This document shows, piece after piece, positions 1 through 5,403 of a DNA stretch of 7,498 nt. The position numbers and the translations under genes were made by a program. Below the pieces are notes generated by a model. That model was given only the letters and a program-made list of their open reading frames with translations. It did no database searches and was not told where the DNA came from. The stretch lies in assembly GCA_020441225.1 (NCBI GenBank), contig JAGRMP010000303.1, positions 226 to 7,723 of the forward strand. The letters are read 5' to 3'. Origin of the DNA: Maritimibacter sp. (GTDB lineage Bacteria > Pseudomonadota > Alphaproteobacteria > Rhodobacterales > Rhodobacteraceae). Positions within the stretch are counted from its first letter, which is position 1. Each line of letters begins with the position of its first letter.

Positions 1-732
1 TGGTGGCAGACCGAGACCGGCTACGCCATCGCCGCCAACCCGCTCGGGATCGAGGAGTTGCCCGTCAAGCTCGGCTCGCCCTCGGTGCCGATGCCCGGCT
101 ACGACGTGCAGATCCTTGACGAGGGCGGCCACGAGGTCGAACCCGGCACGCTCGGCGCCATCGCGATCAAGCTGCCGCTGCCGCCCGGCACCCTGCCGAC
201 GCTGTGGAACGCCGAGGAAAGGTTCAAGAAATCCTACCTGCGCGCCTATCCCGGCTATTACGAGACCGGCGACGCGGGTTACAAGGACGAGGACGGTTAC
301 GTCTACATCATGGCGCGCACCGATGACGTCATCAACGTCGCGGGTCACCGGTTATCGACCGGCGGGATGGAAGAGGTGCTCGCCTCGCATCCGGACGTGG
401 CAGAATGCGCGGTGATCGGTGTGACCGACCAGCTCAAGGGCCAGCTGCCGCTCGGTTTCCTCTGCCTCAACGCGGGCAGCACCCGCGACCACAAGGAAGT
501 GGTGGCGGAATGCGTGAAGCTGGTGCGCGACCAGATCGGCCCGGTCGCCGCGTTCAAGGCGGCGGTGGTGGTCGACCGGTTGCCCAAAACCCGCTCGGGC
601 AAGATCCTGCGCGGCACCATGGTCTCGATCGCCGACGGCAAGGAGTTCAAGATGCCGGCCACGATCGACGATCCGGCGATCCTCGACGAGATCCGCGCCG
701 CGCTTGAGACCCTCGGCTACGCCGGAAGCTGA
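1..732 (+). CDS. prpE: Propionyl-CoA synthetase PrpE, C-terminal part (5' end outside window)
   Basis: AMP-forming acyl-CoA synthetase of the ANL superfamily. It activates propionate with ATP to propionyl-AMP and then forms propionyl-CoA in the cytoplasm, feeding propionate catabolism. The frame is open from base 1, so the N-terminal half lies upstream; 243 residues are visible. The fragment opens with WWQTETGYAIAANP, the acyl-adenylate/substrate region of PrpE/Acs. YYETGDAGYKDEDGYVYIMA follows, with the adenylate-binding Asp, then the hinge and C-terminal domain (RTDDVINVAGHRLSTGGMEE). Near the end is PKTRSGKILRG, whose Lys (codon 601-603) is the catalytic lysine that in this family is controlled by reversible acylation. 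The wording IAANPLGIEELPVK and the LPLPPGTLPTLWNAEERF stretch fit PrpE better than acetyl-CoA synthetase. No break is seen and the stop is followed by an intrinsic terminator. An Acs-like substrate preference cannot be excluded without the missing half. Confidence 0.9.
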   Translation, partial: WWQTETGYAIAANPLGIEELPVKLGSPSVPMPGYDVQILDEGGHEVEPGTLGAIAIKLPLPPGTLPTLWNAEERFKKSYLRAYPGYYETGDAGYKDEDGYVYIMARTDDVINVAGHRLSTGGMEEVLASHPDVAECAVIGVTDQLKGQLPLGFLCLNAGSTRDHKEVVAECVKLVRDQIGPVAAFKAAVVVDRLPKTRSGKILRGTMVSIADGKEFKMPATIDDPAILDEIRAALETLGYAGS

Positions 733-753
733 CGCACGGATCGGTCGGAAATG

Positions 754-793
754 TAACGGCGTTCCGCGATGACCGGAGCGCCGTTAATCTTTT
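754..793 (+). terminator. Rho-independent terminator of prpE
   Basis: A 13-bp stem (arms 754-766 and 774-786, one G-U wobble) encloses a 7-nt loop and is followed by a T-rich run (ATCTTTT, 787-793). It begins 21 nt after the prpE stop codon. The arm AACGGCG pairs with CGCCGTT. This is a standard intrinsic terminator geometry and separates prpE from the DUF4342 gene. Confidence 0.8.
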
Positions 794-841
794 GGTAACC
801 AGATTTTTCGTTCATAGACAGTAGCTTGAGACGAACTTTCG

Positions 842-867
842 AATCCAGAAATCCGGATTTCTGGATT
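842..867. repeat. Perfect 26-nt palindrome (operator or extragenic palindrome)
   Basis: The arm AATCCAGAAATCC (842-854) is followed without spacer by its exact reverse complement (855-867), giving dyad symmetry centred at 854.5. It is noticeably AT-richer than its surroundings. It lies 110 nt after the prpE stop and 170 nt before the DUF4342 start. It is not a good terminator because there is no loop-forming spacer and no T-run. It could be a protein-binding operator, a cruciform-forming site, or one copy of a genome-wide extragenic palindrome. The sequence alone does not decide. Confidence 0.6.
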
Positions 868-1037
868 TCGTCCGGCCTCGCGGCCGACCCTTCCCGTCAA
901 CGCCCGTAACGCCCCCGTCCGCCCACGCGCCGCCGTCGCACCGATCCCGAGGTTCACTGCGCCCCATTGTCGCTCCGGTCTCGCGGTGGGACACCGCGAT
1001 CCCCATATGGGCAAGGTCAACACGGAAGGAGATCGAT
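868..1037. other. Upstream region of the DUF4342 gene, no gene seen
   Basis: This is the rest of the 305-nt gap between prpE and the DUF4342 gene. It is GC-rich with no convincing coding pattern and no clear -35/-10 pair. The only functional element recognised is the strong Shine-Dalgarno AAGGAG at 1026-1031, 6 nt before the ATG at 1038. Overlapping minus-strand reading frames here give low-complexity Arg/Gly-rich translations and are not credible genes. Confidence 0.5.
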
Positions 1038-1355
1038 ATGGCTCTGGACAAGACCGACACCAAGAAAACCGAAAAACCGACCTTCACCGAAGAGGTCGAG
1101 GTTTCCAGCGACAAGCTCATGAACAAGGTCAAGGCGCTCGCAAACGAGGCCTCCGTGCGCCGCGTACGCATCAAGGAGCCCGATGGCGACATCGCGGTCG
1201 ATATTCCCCTGACGGTCGGCGCGCTGGCCGGCGGCGCGGCCGTCATTGCCGCTCCCGCCCTCGCGCTGATCGGCGTCGCGATTGCGTTCTTCAGCAAGGT
1301 GACACTCGAGGTCGTCCGCGAGGTCGACCCCGAAGACGCCGAGAAAACCGCCTGA
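1038..1355 (+). CDS. DUF4342 domain-containing small protein
   Basis: A 105-residue protein matching the DUF4342 pattern. An acidic/Lys-rich N-terminus (1-20) is followed by EVSSDKLMNKVKALANEASV, a predicted helix resembling a UBA/EF-Ts-like N-terminal fold. Next comes the charged strand RRVRIKEPDGD (41-51), then IPLTVGALAGG and a long hydrophobic segment (about 56-86) rich in Ala/Val/Ile. The C-terminus is charged (EVVREVDPEDAEKTA). The hydrophobic part may form a membrane helix or a packed hairpin. There is no signal peptide. The start is fixed by an ideal AAGGAG 6 nt upstream. The family has no established biochemical function that I know of, so none is assigned. It stands alone: an intrinsic terminator lies upstream and the next gene is about 270 nt away. 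Confidence 0.85.
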   Translation: MALDKTDTKKTEKPTFTEEVEVSSDKLMNKVKALANEASVRRVRIKEPDGDIAVDIPLTVGALAGGAAVIAAPALALIGVAIAFFSKVTLEVVREVDPEDAEKTA

Positions 1356-1624
1356 ACCAGGCCGCTGCGTCCGCCTCGGCGCCAGCCGCCCACCCCGCGG
1401 CCCCGGGAGGGTTGCCGCAACGGGCGCCGCCGTCGATGTGATCGCCGGCCCCGTGCGTCCCTGGGCACCGGGGGCACTGTGGTCGCCATGGAAACCAATT
1501 GTTTTCACCGCCGCACACGGGGTGAGGGGGGTAGATTCTTTGCGCTGAAATTGAGATGTTAGGTTCGTCTCAACGCATGCGTGAAAGACTGCGCTTCACG
1601 GGGCGATCGAGAGGTGTCGACGCG
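1356..1624. other. Gap between DUF4342 and regulator genes, no gene seen
   Basis: A 269-nt stretch. Imperfect GC-rich stem-loops can be drawn, for example CCCCG...CGGGG around 1450-1474, but none has a T-run. The segment from about 1495 to 1560 is less GC-rich (CCAATTGTTTT, ATTCTTT, GAAATTGAG) and is the likely place for the promoter of the regulator gene, although no clean consensus was found. Two in-frame ATGs at 1556 and 1577 could extend the regulator N-terminus but lack a usable ribosome binding site. Confidence 0.4.
1609..1614 (+). promoter_or_regulatory. Shine-Dalgarno deciding the regulator start
   Basis: GAGAGG lies 10 nt upstream of the ATG at 1625. The earlier in-frame ATGs have no comparable site: 1556 is preceded directly by AAATTGAG, and 1577 has only AGG at a long distance. 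The start at 1625 also removes an Arg-rich leader that precedes the receiver-like fold, so it is preferred. Confidence 0.5.
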
Positions 1625-3148
1625 ATGCGGGAAATCAGAGAGTCACGGGAGAATCTCCTGGCCGGCGAGGTCGCCCGGCCGGGTCGGCCAGTGGCGCTGC
1701 TGATCGACGACGGCCACGATGACTGGGTGCTCCCCGACGAGCCCTTTACCGCCGCGGGCTGTCGGCCGGTCCGCTCGGCCGGCCTGCGCGAAGCGAGAGC
1801 GAGTTGCGCGAACGCCACGCCGGACCTCGTTTTCATACCGCTCACCCTTGGCGGCAAGCAGGTAAACGCACAGCTCGCCGAGTGCCTGTCGCTCGACCCC
1901 GCACCGGTGATCGTGGTGGTCGCCACCAACGACCAGATCAACGCCGCCGCCGAGGCCATGCGCCTGGGCGCCTACGACTGCCTGTTCAAACCGTTCTCGC
2001 CCGGCCGGCTGACCCGCACCATCGAAGCGGCGGTCAAGAAGATCAAACATGCGCCGCAGCCCGACAAGCGCACGACGCGCACCAGTCGCCCCGCCGGCCT
2101 CGTCACCCGGCCCGCCCGCGCCGAGGCGACCGCGCACCCGCCGCAGGAACCCGCCCCGCCCCTGTCGCCGCAGACGGTTGACGGTCTGAACCTTTCGCGC
2201 CGCGGTTTCGTGGCCTCCGCCGCCGCCACCCGCAAGGCGCTGGACCGGGCCGTGAGCATTGCGGCATCGGATGCGGCGGTACTGATTTCCGGCGAAATCG
2301 GCACCGGTAAATCGACCTTCGCCGGCATCGTCCACGATGCCTCGCCGCGCGCTGGCGGCCCGATGGTGACCGTCAGTTGCGCGACCCTCACGGTGCGCGA
2401 TTTCGACAACCAGGTCTTTGGCCCGCAGGGTGCGCTCGCGCGGGCCGCGGGCGGCACGCTGTATCTCGACGAAATCGCAGACCTCTCCGGCGCGGTCCAG
2501 TCCAGGTTGGCGCGGATCATCGAAAGCACGCCGCCGGCCCGGGACGGCCCGGGACCGCGTTTCGTCGGCTCGACCGTCCATGCGCCCAACGCCGCACTGC
2601 AAAACGGGCTGATCCGGCCGGAACTGTTCTACCGCCTTCACGTCGCGCCGCTGGCCTTGCCGCCACTGCGCGACCGCGAAGGCGATGCGGCGCTCATCGC
2701 CCAGGTCCGGCTGGCTCAGTTCTCCGAAGTCGAGGGGCGCGGCTTCACGGGGTTTTCCCAAACCGCCTTGGCAAGGATTTCCGACTATGCCTGGCCGGGA
2801 AATCTGCGCGAACTCATCAATGTGATCCAGACCATCGTGCTGATGAACCAGGGCCCGCTCGTCACCGCCGAACTGCTGCCGCCCGAGGTTCGGGCCGGGT
2901 CCAGGTTCGCAAGGACCGCCTCTGCCGAACCCTCGACAGGCTCTGCCGCATCGGCCGGGGCCGCGCCCGGACGGCCGGACGAATTTGTCGGCAAGACGCT
3001 CGCCGAGATCGAGCGCATGGTCATCGAAGCAACGATCCTGGCCGAAGACGGGTCGGTGCCGCGCGCTGCGAAGGTGCTCGACGTGTCGCCGTCCACGCTC
3101 TATCGCAAGCGGGACGCCTGGGCGAAGACGCTGCGCGACAAGCTCTGA
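1625..3148 (+). CDS. NtrC-type regulator with degenerate receiver, AAA+ lacking GAFTGA, and Fis HTH
   Basis: A 507-residue response-regulator-like transcription factor. Residues 22-140 form a receiver-like domain with an acidic pair (LLIDD, D28-D29) and the conserved Lys of LFKPF (K122). The phosphoacceptor position in DLVFIPLTLGG is Pro72 instead of Asp, and the switch Thr/Ser is also replaced (VIVVVATND). A Pro/Ala/Arg-rich linker (about 143-190) follows. The AAA+ domain (about 193-420) has Walker A GEIGTGKS (223-230), Walker B GGTLYLDE (276-283), the arginine-finger region RPELFYRL (331-338) and sensor II WPGNLREL (390-397). Between VFG (266) and GGTLYLDE only nine residues remain where NtrC-type proteins carry about 21, so the sigma-54-contacting GAFTGA loop is absent. 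The C-terminus has a Fis-type HTH (about 457-500, AAKVLDVSPSTLYRKR). TyrR and Rhodobacter capsulatus NtrC are known GAFTGA-less relatives that act with sigma-70. It converges on the curli cluster and may regulate it, by position only. An extended start at 1556 is possible. Confidence 0.88.
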   Translation: MREIRESRENLLAGEVARPGRPVALLIDDGHDDWVLPDEPFTAAGCRPVRSAGLREARASCANATPDLVFIPLTLGGKQVNAQLAECLSLDPAPVIVVVATNDQINAAAEAMRLGAYDCLFKPFSPGRLTRTIEAAVKKIKHAPQPDKRTTRTSRPAGLVTRPARAEATAHPPQEPAPPLSPQTVDGLNLSRRGFVASAAATRKALDRAVSIAASDAAVLISGEIGTGKSTFAGIVHDASPRAGGPMVTVSCATLTVRDFDNQVFGPQGALARAAGGTLYLDEIADLSGAVQSRLARIIESTPPARDGPGPRFVGSTVHAPNAALQNGLIRPELFYRLHVAPLALPPLRDREGDAALIAQVRLAQFSEVEGRGFTGFSQTALARISDYAWPGNLRELINVIQTIVLMNQGPLVTAELLPPEVRAGSRFARTASAEPSTGSAASAGAAPGRPDEFVGKTLAEIERMVIEATILAEDGSVPRAAKVLDVSPSTLYRKRDAWAKTLRDKL

Positions 3149-3287
3149 CCGCCGCACCGCCGGGCCGCATCCGCGCAAAGCGACCTCATCCGCACATCCG
3201 CCGGACCGGGCCCGGGGAGACTGCTCCGACCGTCTCCCGACGGCGGCCCAGCCGTTGCAAGCCGCGGCCGGAACGTTCGGACAGCGG
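3149..3287. other. Convergent intergenic region with a small stem-loop
   Basis: This is the gap between the regulator stop and the end of the curli cluster. A 7-bp inverted repeat GGGAGAC/GTCTCCC (3215-3221 and 3232-3238) could form a hairpin usable from either strand, but there is no T-run on either side. Intrinsic termination is therefore not supported and Rho-dependent ends are equally likely. Confidence 0.35.
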
Positions 3288-3515
3288 TCAGCTTTCCGCC
3301 GACATTTCGCTCCAGCCTGCCCCCTGCTGCGCCGCCAGGGCCTGTGACGCCCCGGCCTTGAGACCGGCGTACAGATCGAGAAACTGCGCCAGCGACCGCC
3401 GGCTATCTCCGGTCGCGGCCAGGAGCCGGAGCCCGAAGCTGCCGCCTTCCTGTTGCGACACCGAGCCGAAGAGGCTCAGGCTGACGATGGTGACGGTGAG
3501 GAAATCGCGGATCAT
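3288..3515 (-). CDS. Small secreted-type paralogue of the adjacent curlin, lacking curlin repeats
   Basis: A 75-residue protein with a signal-peptide-like N-terminus (MIRDF, then a hydrophobic LTVTIVSLSLFGSV). Residues 24-50 align without gaps to residues 28-54 of the curlin encoded at 3720-4121. Both have GGSFG, a 15-residue spacer containing RR, then QFL and YA; I count 14 identities in 27. After this shared domain the curlin continues into Q-x-G-x-x-N repeats. This protein instead ends within about 25 residues (AAQQGAG, WSEMSAES), with at most one degenerate half-repeat. The start at 3515 is preferred over upstream in-frame starts because it places the hydrophobic segment at the N-terminus; the Shine-Dalgarno (GAGAGA) is weak. 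It is the last gene of the curli cluster, 204 nt after its paralogue. It may be a nucleator, capping subunit or inhibitor, or a decayed curlin. The function is unknown. Confidence 0.65.
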   Translation of the reverse strand: MIRDFLTVTIVSLSLFGSVSQQEGGSFGLRLLAATGDSRRSLAQFLDLYAGLKAGASQALAAQQGAGWSEMSAES

Positions 3516-3719
3516 CTTGTCTCTCGGGGCTCTGTCCTGGTTGGCGCTCCGCCTGTCGTTCAGCAAGCGTGTCGTCGCCGTGTTGCCCCGCGAGTGGAAA
3601 GCCCAGAGCGGTTTGTGCGCGGCGTGCGAAAACCCGTCCACCGCCTCAACCCGGCTCCGTCCGGACCGCGCCGGACGTGAGCTCCCCGTGCCTGCCGCCC
3701 CCCGACGAAAACCTCCGCG

Positions 3720-4121
3720 CTACCAGCCGCCGGTGAACACGAGCGCCGCACCCCGCCGCCCCGACTGGGCCACGTCGACCGACGTGCCCTCGCCGAACTG
3801 AAACACACCCAGCCGGTTGCCGCGCCCGGTCTGGGTCACCGTCGCGCTGTGGCCATCGCCCTGCTGCGCGACCACCGCGCGGTTTCCCCTGCCGGTCTGG
3901 GCGACGGCGGCGGCATTGCCCTCGCCTTTCTGGATCACCTGGGCTGCGGCGCTGCCCGCCGCATAGAAGCGCAGGAACTGCGAGATTGCGCGCCGCTCCT
4001 CGCCGTTCCGGGCGGTGATGGTCACCCCGAAACTGCCCCCAGCCTCGGCCGGAACGGCCGCCAGCAACGCCGCGGCCACCAGCCCCGATTTCAAGATCCC
4101 TTTGAACATGCTCGGTTTCAT
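3720..4121 (-). CDS. Curlin-family fibre subunit (CsgA/CsgB type) with N-terminal GGSFG domain
   Basis: A 133-residue exported protein. Residues 1-27 are a signal peptide (MKPSMFKGILKSG, hydrophobic core, AEA cleavage site before GGSFG). Residues 28-56 form a non-repeat N-terminal domain (GGSFG...RRAISQFLRFYAAG). Residues 58-127 hold about six 11-residue half-repeats of the curlin pattern (A/V-x-Q-x-G-x-G-N), such as AAAVAQTGRGN, RAVVAQQGDGH and SATVTQTGRGN. The last ones degrade (FGEGT, SGRRG) before ALVFTGGW. Curlin repeats stack into a cross-beta solenoid and are exported through the CsgG pore to make extracellular amyloid fibres. The start at 4121 has a good GGAGG 5 nt upstream. It follows the CsgH-like gene by 77 nt on the same strand. 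Whether it is the major subunit or the nucleator cannot be told from sequence. Confidence 0.85.
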   Translation of the reverse strand: MKPSMFKGILKSGLVAAALLAAVPAEAGGSFGVTITARNGEERRAISQFLRFYAAGSAAAQVIQKGEGNAAAVAQTGRGNRAVVAQQGDGHSATVTQTGRGNRLGVFQFGEGTSVDVAQSGRRGAALVFTGGW

Positions 4122-4198
4122 TTTCCCCTCCAATGTCTGGCGTTCCGGTCCGGGCTTCCCGGTCACGCCGACGGCCCGGTGGTTTCAAATCCGTCGTT

Positions 4199-4621
4199 TC
4201 AAATCGCGCCCGGCGTACCCGGGCAGGTGTAGCTGGTACCCTCCACGGTCACCGTAAGCGCGGTTTCGTAGCCCGAGGCCGGGCCGGTTACCGTCGCCTC
4301 GCCGAGCAGAGTCTGCCCGCCCGGGCCGGGGTCGATGCTGCCGCCCTGGTCGATCTCGGTACCCCCGCCAGACAGCGCGAAGCTGTAACTGCCGGGCTGG
4401 CCCGGCGCGAGCCGGACCCAGGGCCGGAAGGTGATGAGCCCGAAATGGCTGACGGTGGCGATGCCGCAATCCACGCTCGCGGCCAGGTCGGCACTGCCGT
4501 CCACCGCGCCGGTTTCGGTCGCGAGGATCGGCGCCGCGCAGGCGCTCGCAACGATCAGCGCGCCTGCCGCGAGGAACCGAAGCGTCGGCCCGTCGGTCTT
4601 TCTGGTCTGTCGTCTGGTCAT
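4199..4621 (-). CDS. csgH: CsgH-like curli assembly chaperone
   Basis: A 140-residue exported protein. A basic n-region (MTRRQTRKTDG) and a hydrophobic stretch (FLAAGALIVASACAA) form the signal peptide; cleavage is probably near residues 27-35. Cys28 sits in ASAC, a poor lipobox, so a lipoprotein is less likely. The mature part is predicted beta-rich: SVDCGIATV, then GSYSFALSGGGTEIDQGG (resembling the Gly/Gln-rich strands of CsgH/CsgC-like beta-sandwich proteins), LLGEATVTG and TALTVTVEGTSYTC. Cys52 and Cys133 could form a disulfide joining the first and last strands. CsgH is the alphaproteobacterial periplasmic inhibitor of premature curlin polymerisation, analogous to enterobacterial CsgC. 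The position between two curlin genes strongly supports this role. The Shine-Dalgarno AAGGA lies 8 nt before the ATG. The family call comes from pattern memory and context, not from an alignment. Confidence 0.75.
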   Translation of the reverse strand: MTRRQTRKTDGPTLRFLAAGALIVASACAAPILATETGAVDGSADLAASVDCGIATVSHFGLITFRPWVRLAPGQPGSYSFALSGGGTEIDQGGSIDPGPGGQTLLGEATVTGPASGYETALTVTVEGTSYTCPGTPGAI

Positions 4622-4695
4622 GTCTCTTGTCCTTCCCTGAAATTCTGCCCTTGCCTCCGGCAGCGGCCCCGCTGGCCTGCGGCTCCGCCGCGGTC

Positions 4696-4716
4696 GGGCG
4701 GCGCCCCGCGCCGCCC
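4696..4716 (-). other. Strong intercistronic stem-loop between first curlin and csgH
   Basis: An 8-bp GC-only stem (4696-4703 with 4709-4716) encloses a 5-nt loop and starts 8 nt after the curlin stop codon. Further GC hairpins follow before the csgH start. There is no U-run, so it is not a classical terminator. It could protect the 3' end of the curlin message or reduce read-through, allowing more structural subunit than chaperone. Confidence 0.45.
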
Positions 4717-4724
4717 CCGCCGGG

Positions 4725-5162
4725 TCAGTCCTGCACGATCACCGCAACGTTGCCGCTGCCACGCTGCACGGTGTGCGACGTGTTGCCGTTCCCGGCCTGG
4801 ATCACCGCCAGCGCGTTGCAGGTGCCCGCCTGGTCGACGCTCGCCGTGTTGCGCCGGCCGGTCTGGGCGACGCCGAGAATGTTGCACCGTCCCGATTGGG
4901 TGGTGACCACGTCGTTGCGGCGCCCGCCCTGGGTCACGACGGTCTGGTTGCGCCGCCCGTCCTGGGTCATGATCGACGTGTTGGCCCAGCCGCGCTGGGT
5001 CACCGTCAGCCGGTTCCACTGGCCCGACTGCGCGCCGCCGATCGCGAGGCCGTCGCCGTACTGGGTGATCCGGATCCGGTTGTTGTCGGCGCTGCCCGGT
5101 GCGGCCATGGCCACGAGCAGGCCGGCGAGCGTGGCGGATTTCACGATGCTGATGAAGGTCAT
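4725..5162 (-). CDS. Curlin-family fibre subunit (CsgA/CsgB type) with two cysteines
   Basis: A 145-residue exported protein, first gene of the curli cluster. Residues 1-25 are a signal peptide (MTFISIVKSATLAG..., cleavage after GSA). The entire mature protein is curlin repeats: about ten 11-residue half-repeats of the form x-V-x-Q-x-G-x-x-N, for example RLTVTQRGWAN, QTVVTQGGRRN, ILGVAQTGRRN and ALAVIQAGNGN. This matches a stacked beta-solenoid amyloid subunit exported through CsgG. The turn positions are rich in Arg (GRRN) and include Trp (GQWN, GWAN). Two cysteines, Cys93 (GRCN) and Cys115 (GTCN), occupy the same repeat position exactly 22 residues apart, which is uncommon for curlins. Unlike the other curlin here it has no GGSFG N-terminal domain. 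The ATG at 5162 follows GAGGA (5170-5174) with 7-nt spacing, which rules out the longer upstream reading frame. It may be the nucleator or the major subunit. Confidence 0.88.
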   Translation of the reverse strand: MTFISIVKSATLAGLLVAMAAPGSADNNRIRITQYGDGLAIGGAQSGQWNRLTVTQRGWANTSIMTQDGRRNQTVVTQGGRRNDVVTTQSGRCNILGVAQTGRRNTASVDQAGTCNALAVIQAGNGNTSHTVQRGSGNVAVIVQD

Positions 5163-5212
5163 GTTGTCGTCCTCGGTGTTGGGTTTCGTTGTCCGTTGCC
5201 GCCCTCTCCACA

Positions 5213-5228
5213 CCCGGGGTTCCCCGGG
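5213..5228. repeat. Leader inverted repeat upstream of the curli cluster
   Basis: CCCGGGG and CCCCGGG are separated by 2 nt. The repeat lies 51-66 nt upstream of the first curlin start, probably within the 5' untranslated leader. In RNA it would form a tight hairpin that could affect stability or translation. It could also be a GC-rich coincidence. Confidence 0.35.
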
Positions 5229-5334
5229 CGCCTCGACCCGGTGCACAACGGCTCCGGAAGCGACAAACCAACCCTGGCCGGGGACCCGAACGACAGGCAA
5301 TAACACCCCGGCGCTATCGCCTGACGGCGGCAGC

Positions 5335-5347
5335 GTTATCCGATAAC
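5335..5347. promoter_or_regulatory. Candidate operator GTTATC-C-GATAAC upstream of the curli cluster
   Basis: A perfect 6-bp inverted repeat with a 1-nt centre, about 175 nt upstream of the first curlin start and after the end of nadK. It is AT-rich for this genome. The first nine bases (GTTATCCGA) recur in direct orientation at 5376-5384, 41 bp away, close to four helical turns. A small AAACT-C-AGTTT dyad (5357-5367) lies between the two copies. This arrangement resembles a two-site operator for a dimeric regulator. No -10/-35 promoter could be assigned with confidence. Confidence 0.45.
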
Positions 5348-5375
5348 AGGGACCGGAAACTCAGTTTTTCTTCGT

Positions 5376-5384
5376 GTTATCCGA
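5376..5384. promoter_or_regulatory. Second partial copy of the GTTATCCGA site
   Basis: An identical 9-bp match to the left part of the inverted repeat at 5335-5347, in the same orientation. Its right half is degenerate (GGAT instead of TAAC). It is listed as a possible second half-site for the same regulator. Confidence 0.3.
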
Positions 5385-5403
5385 GGATTGCGATACGTCC
5401 GGG

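Noticed and set aside
784..799. CtrA-like site TTAA-N7-GTAAC
   Set aside because: The second half-site is imperfect, and the first TTAA is part of the prpE terminator stem and tail, so the match is better explained by the terminator.
826..1573. 11-mer TTGAGACGAAC at 826-836 and its reverse complement at 1563-1573
   Set aside because: No similarity extends beyond 11 bases, and several inverted 11-mer pairs are expected by chance in 7.5 kb.
1643..3178. Minus-strand open frame (511 codons) antisense to the regulator
   Set aside because: Shadow of the GC-rich coding strand, with low-complexity Arg/Gly content and no recognisable motif.
3516..3641. N-terminal extension of the small curlin paralogue to 3641
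   Set aside because: It would bury the hydrophobic signal-like segment 42 residues inside the protein, and the extension shows no similarity to the paralogue.
2377..3801. Long plus-strand open frame (474 codons) overlapping the regulator
   Set aside because: It is out of frame with the regulator, whose AAA+ and HTH motifs are unmistakable. The translation is Arg/Pro/Ala-rich without domains, as expected from a high-GC shadow frame.
5163..5403. Sigma-54 (-24/-12) promoter for the curli cluster
   Set aside because: The nearest candidate (GG...GC around the GGGGTGTTATTGC stretch on the minus strand) has the wrong spacing by one base, and the neighbouring regulator lacks the sigma-54 contact loop.
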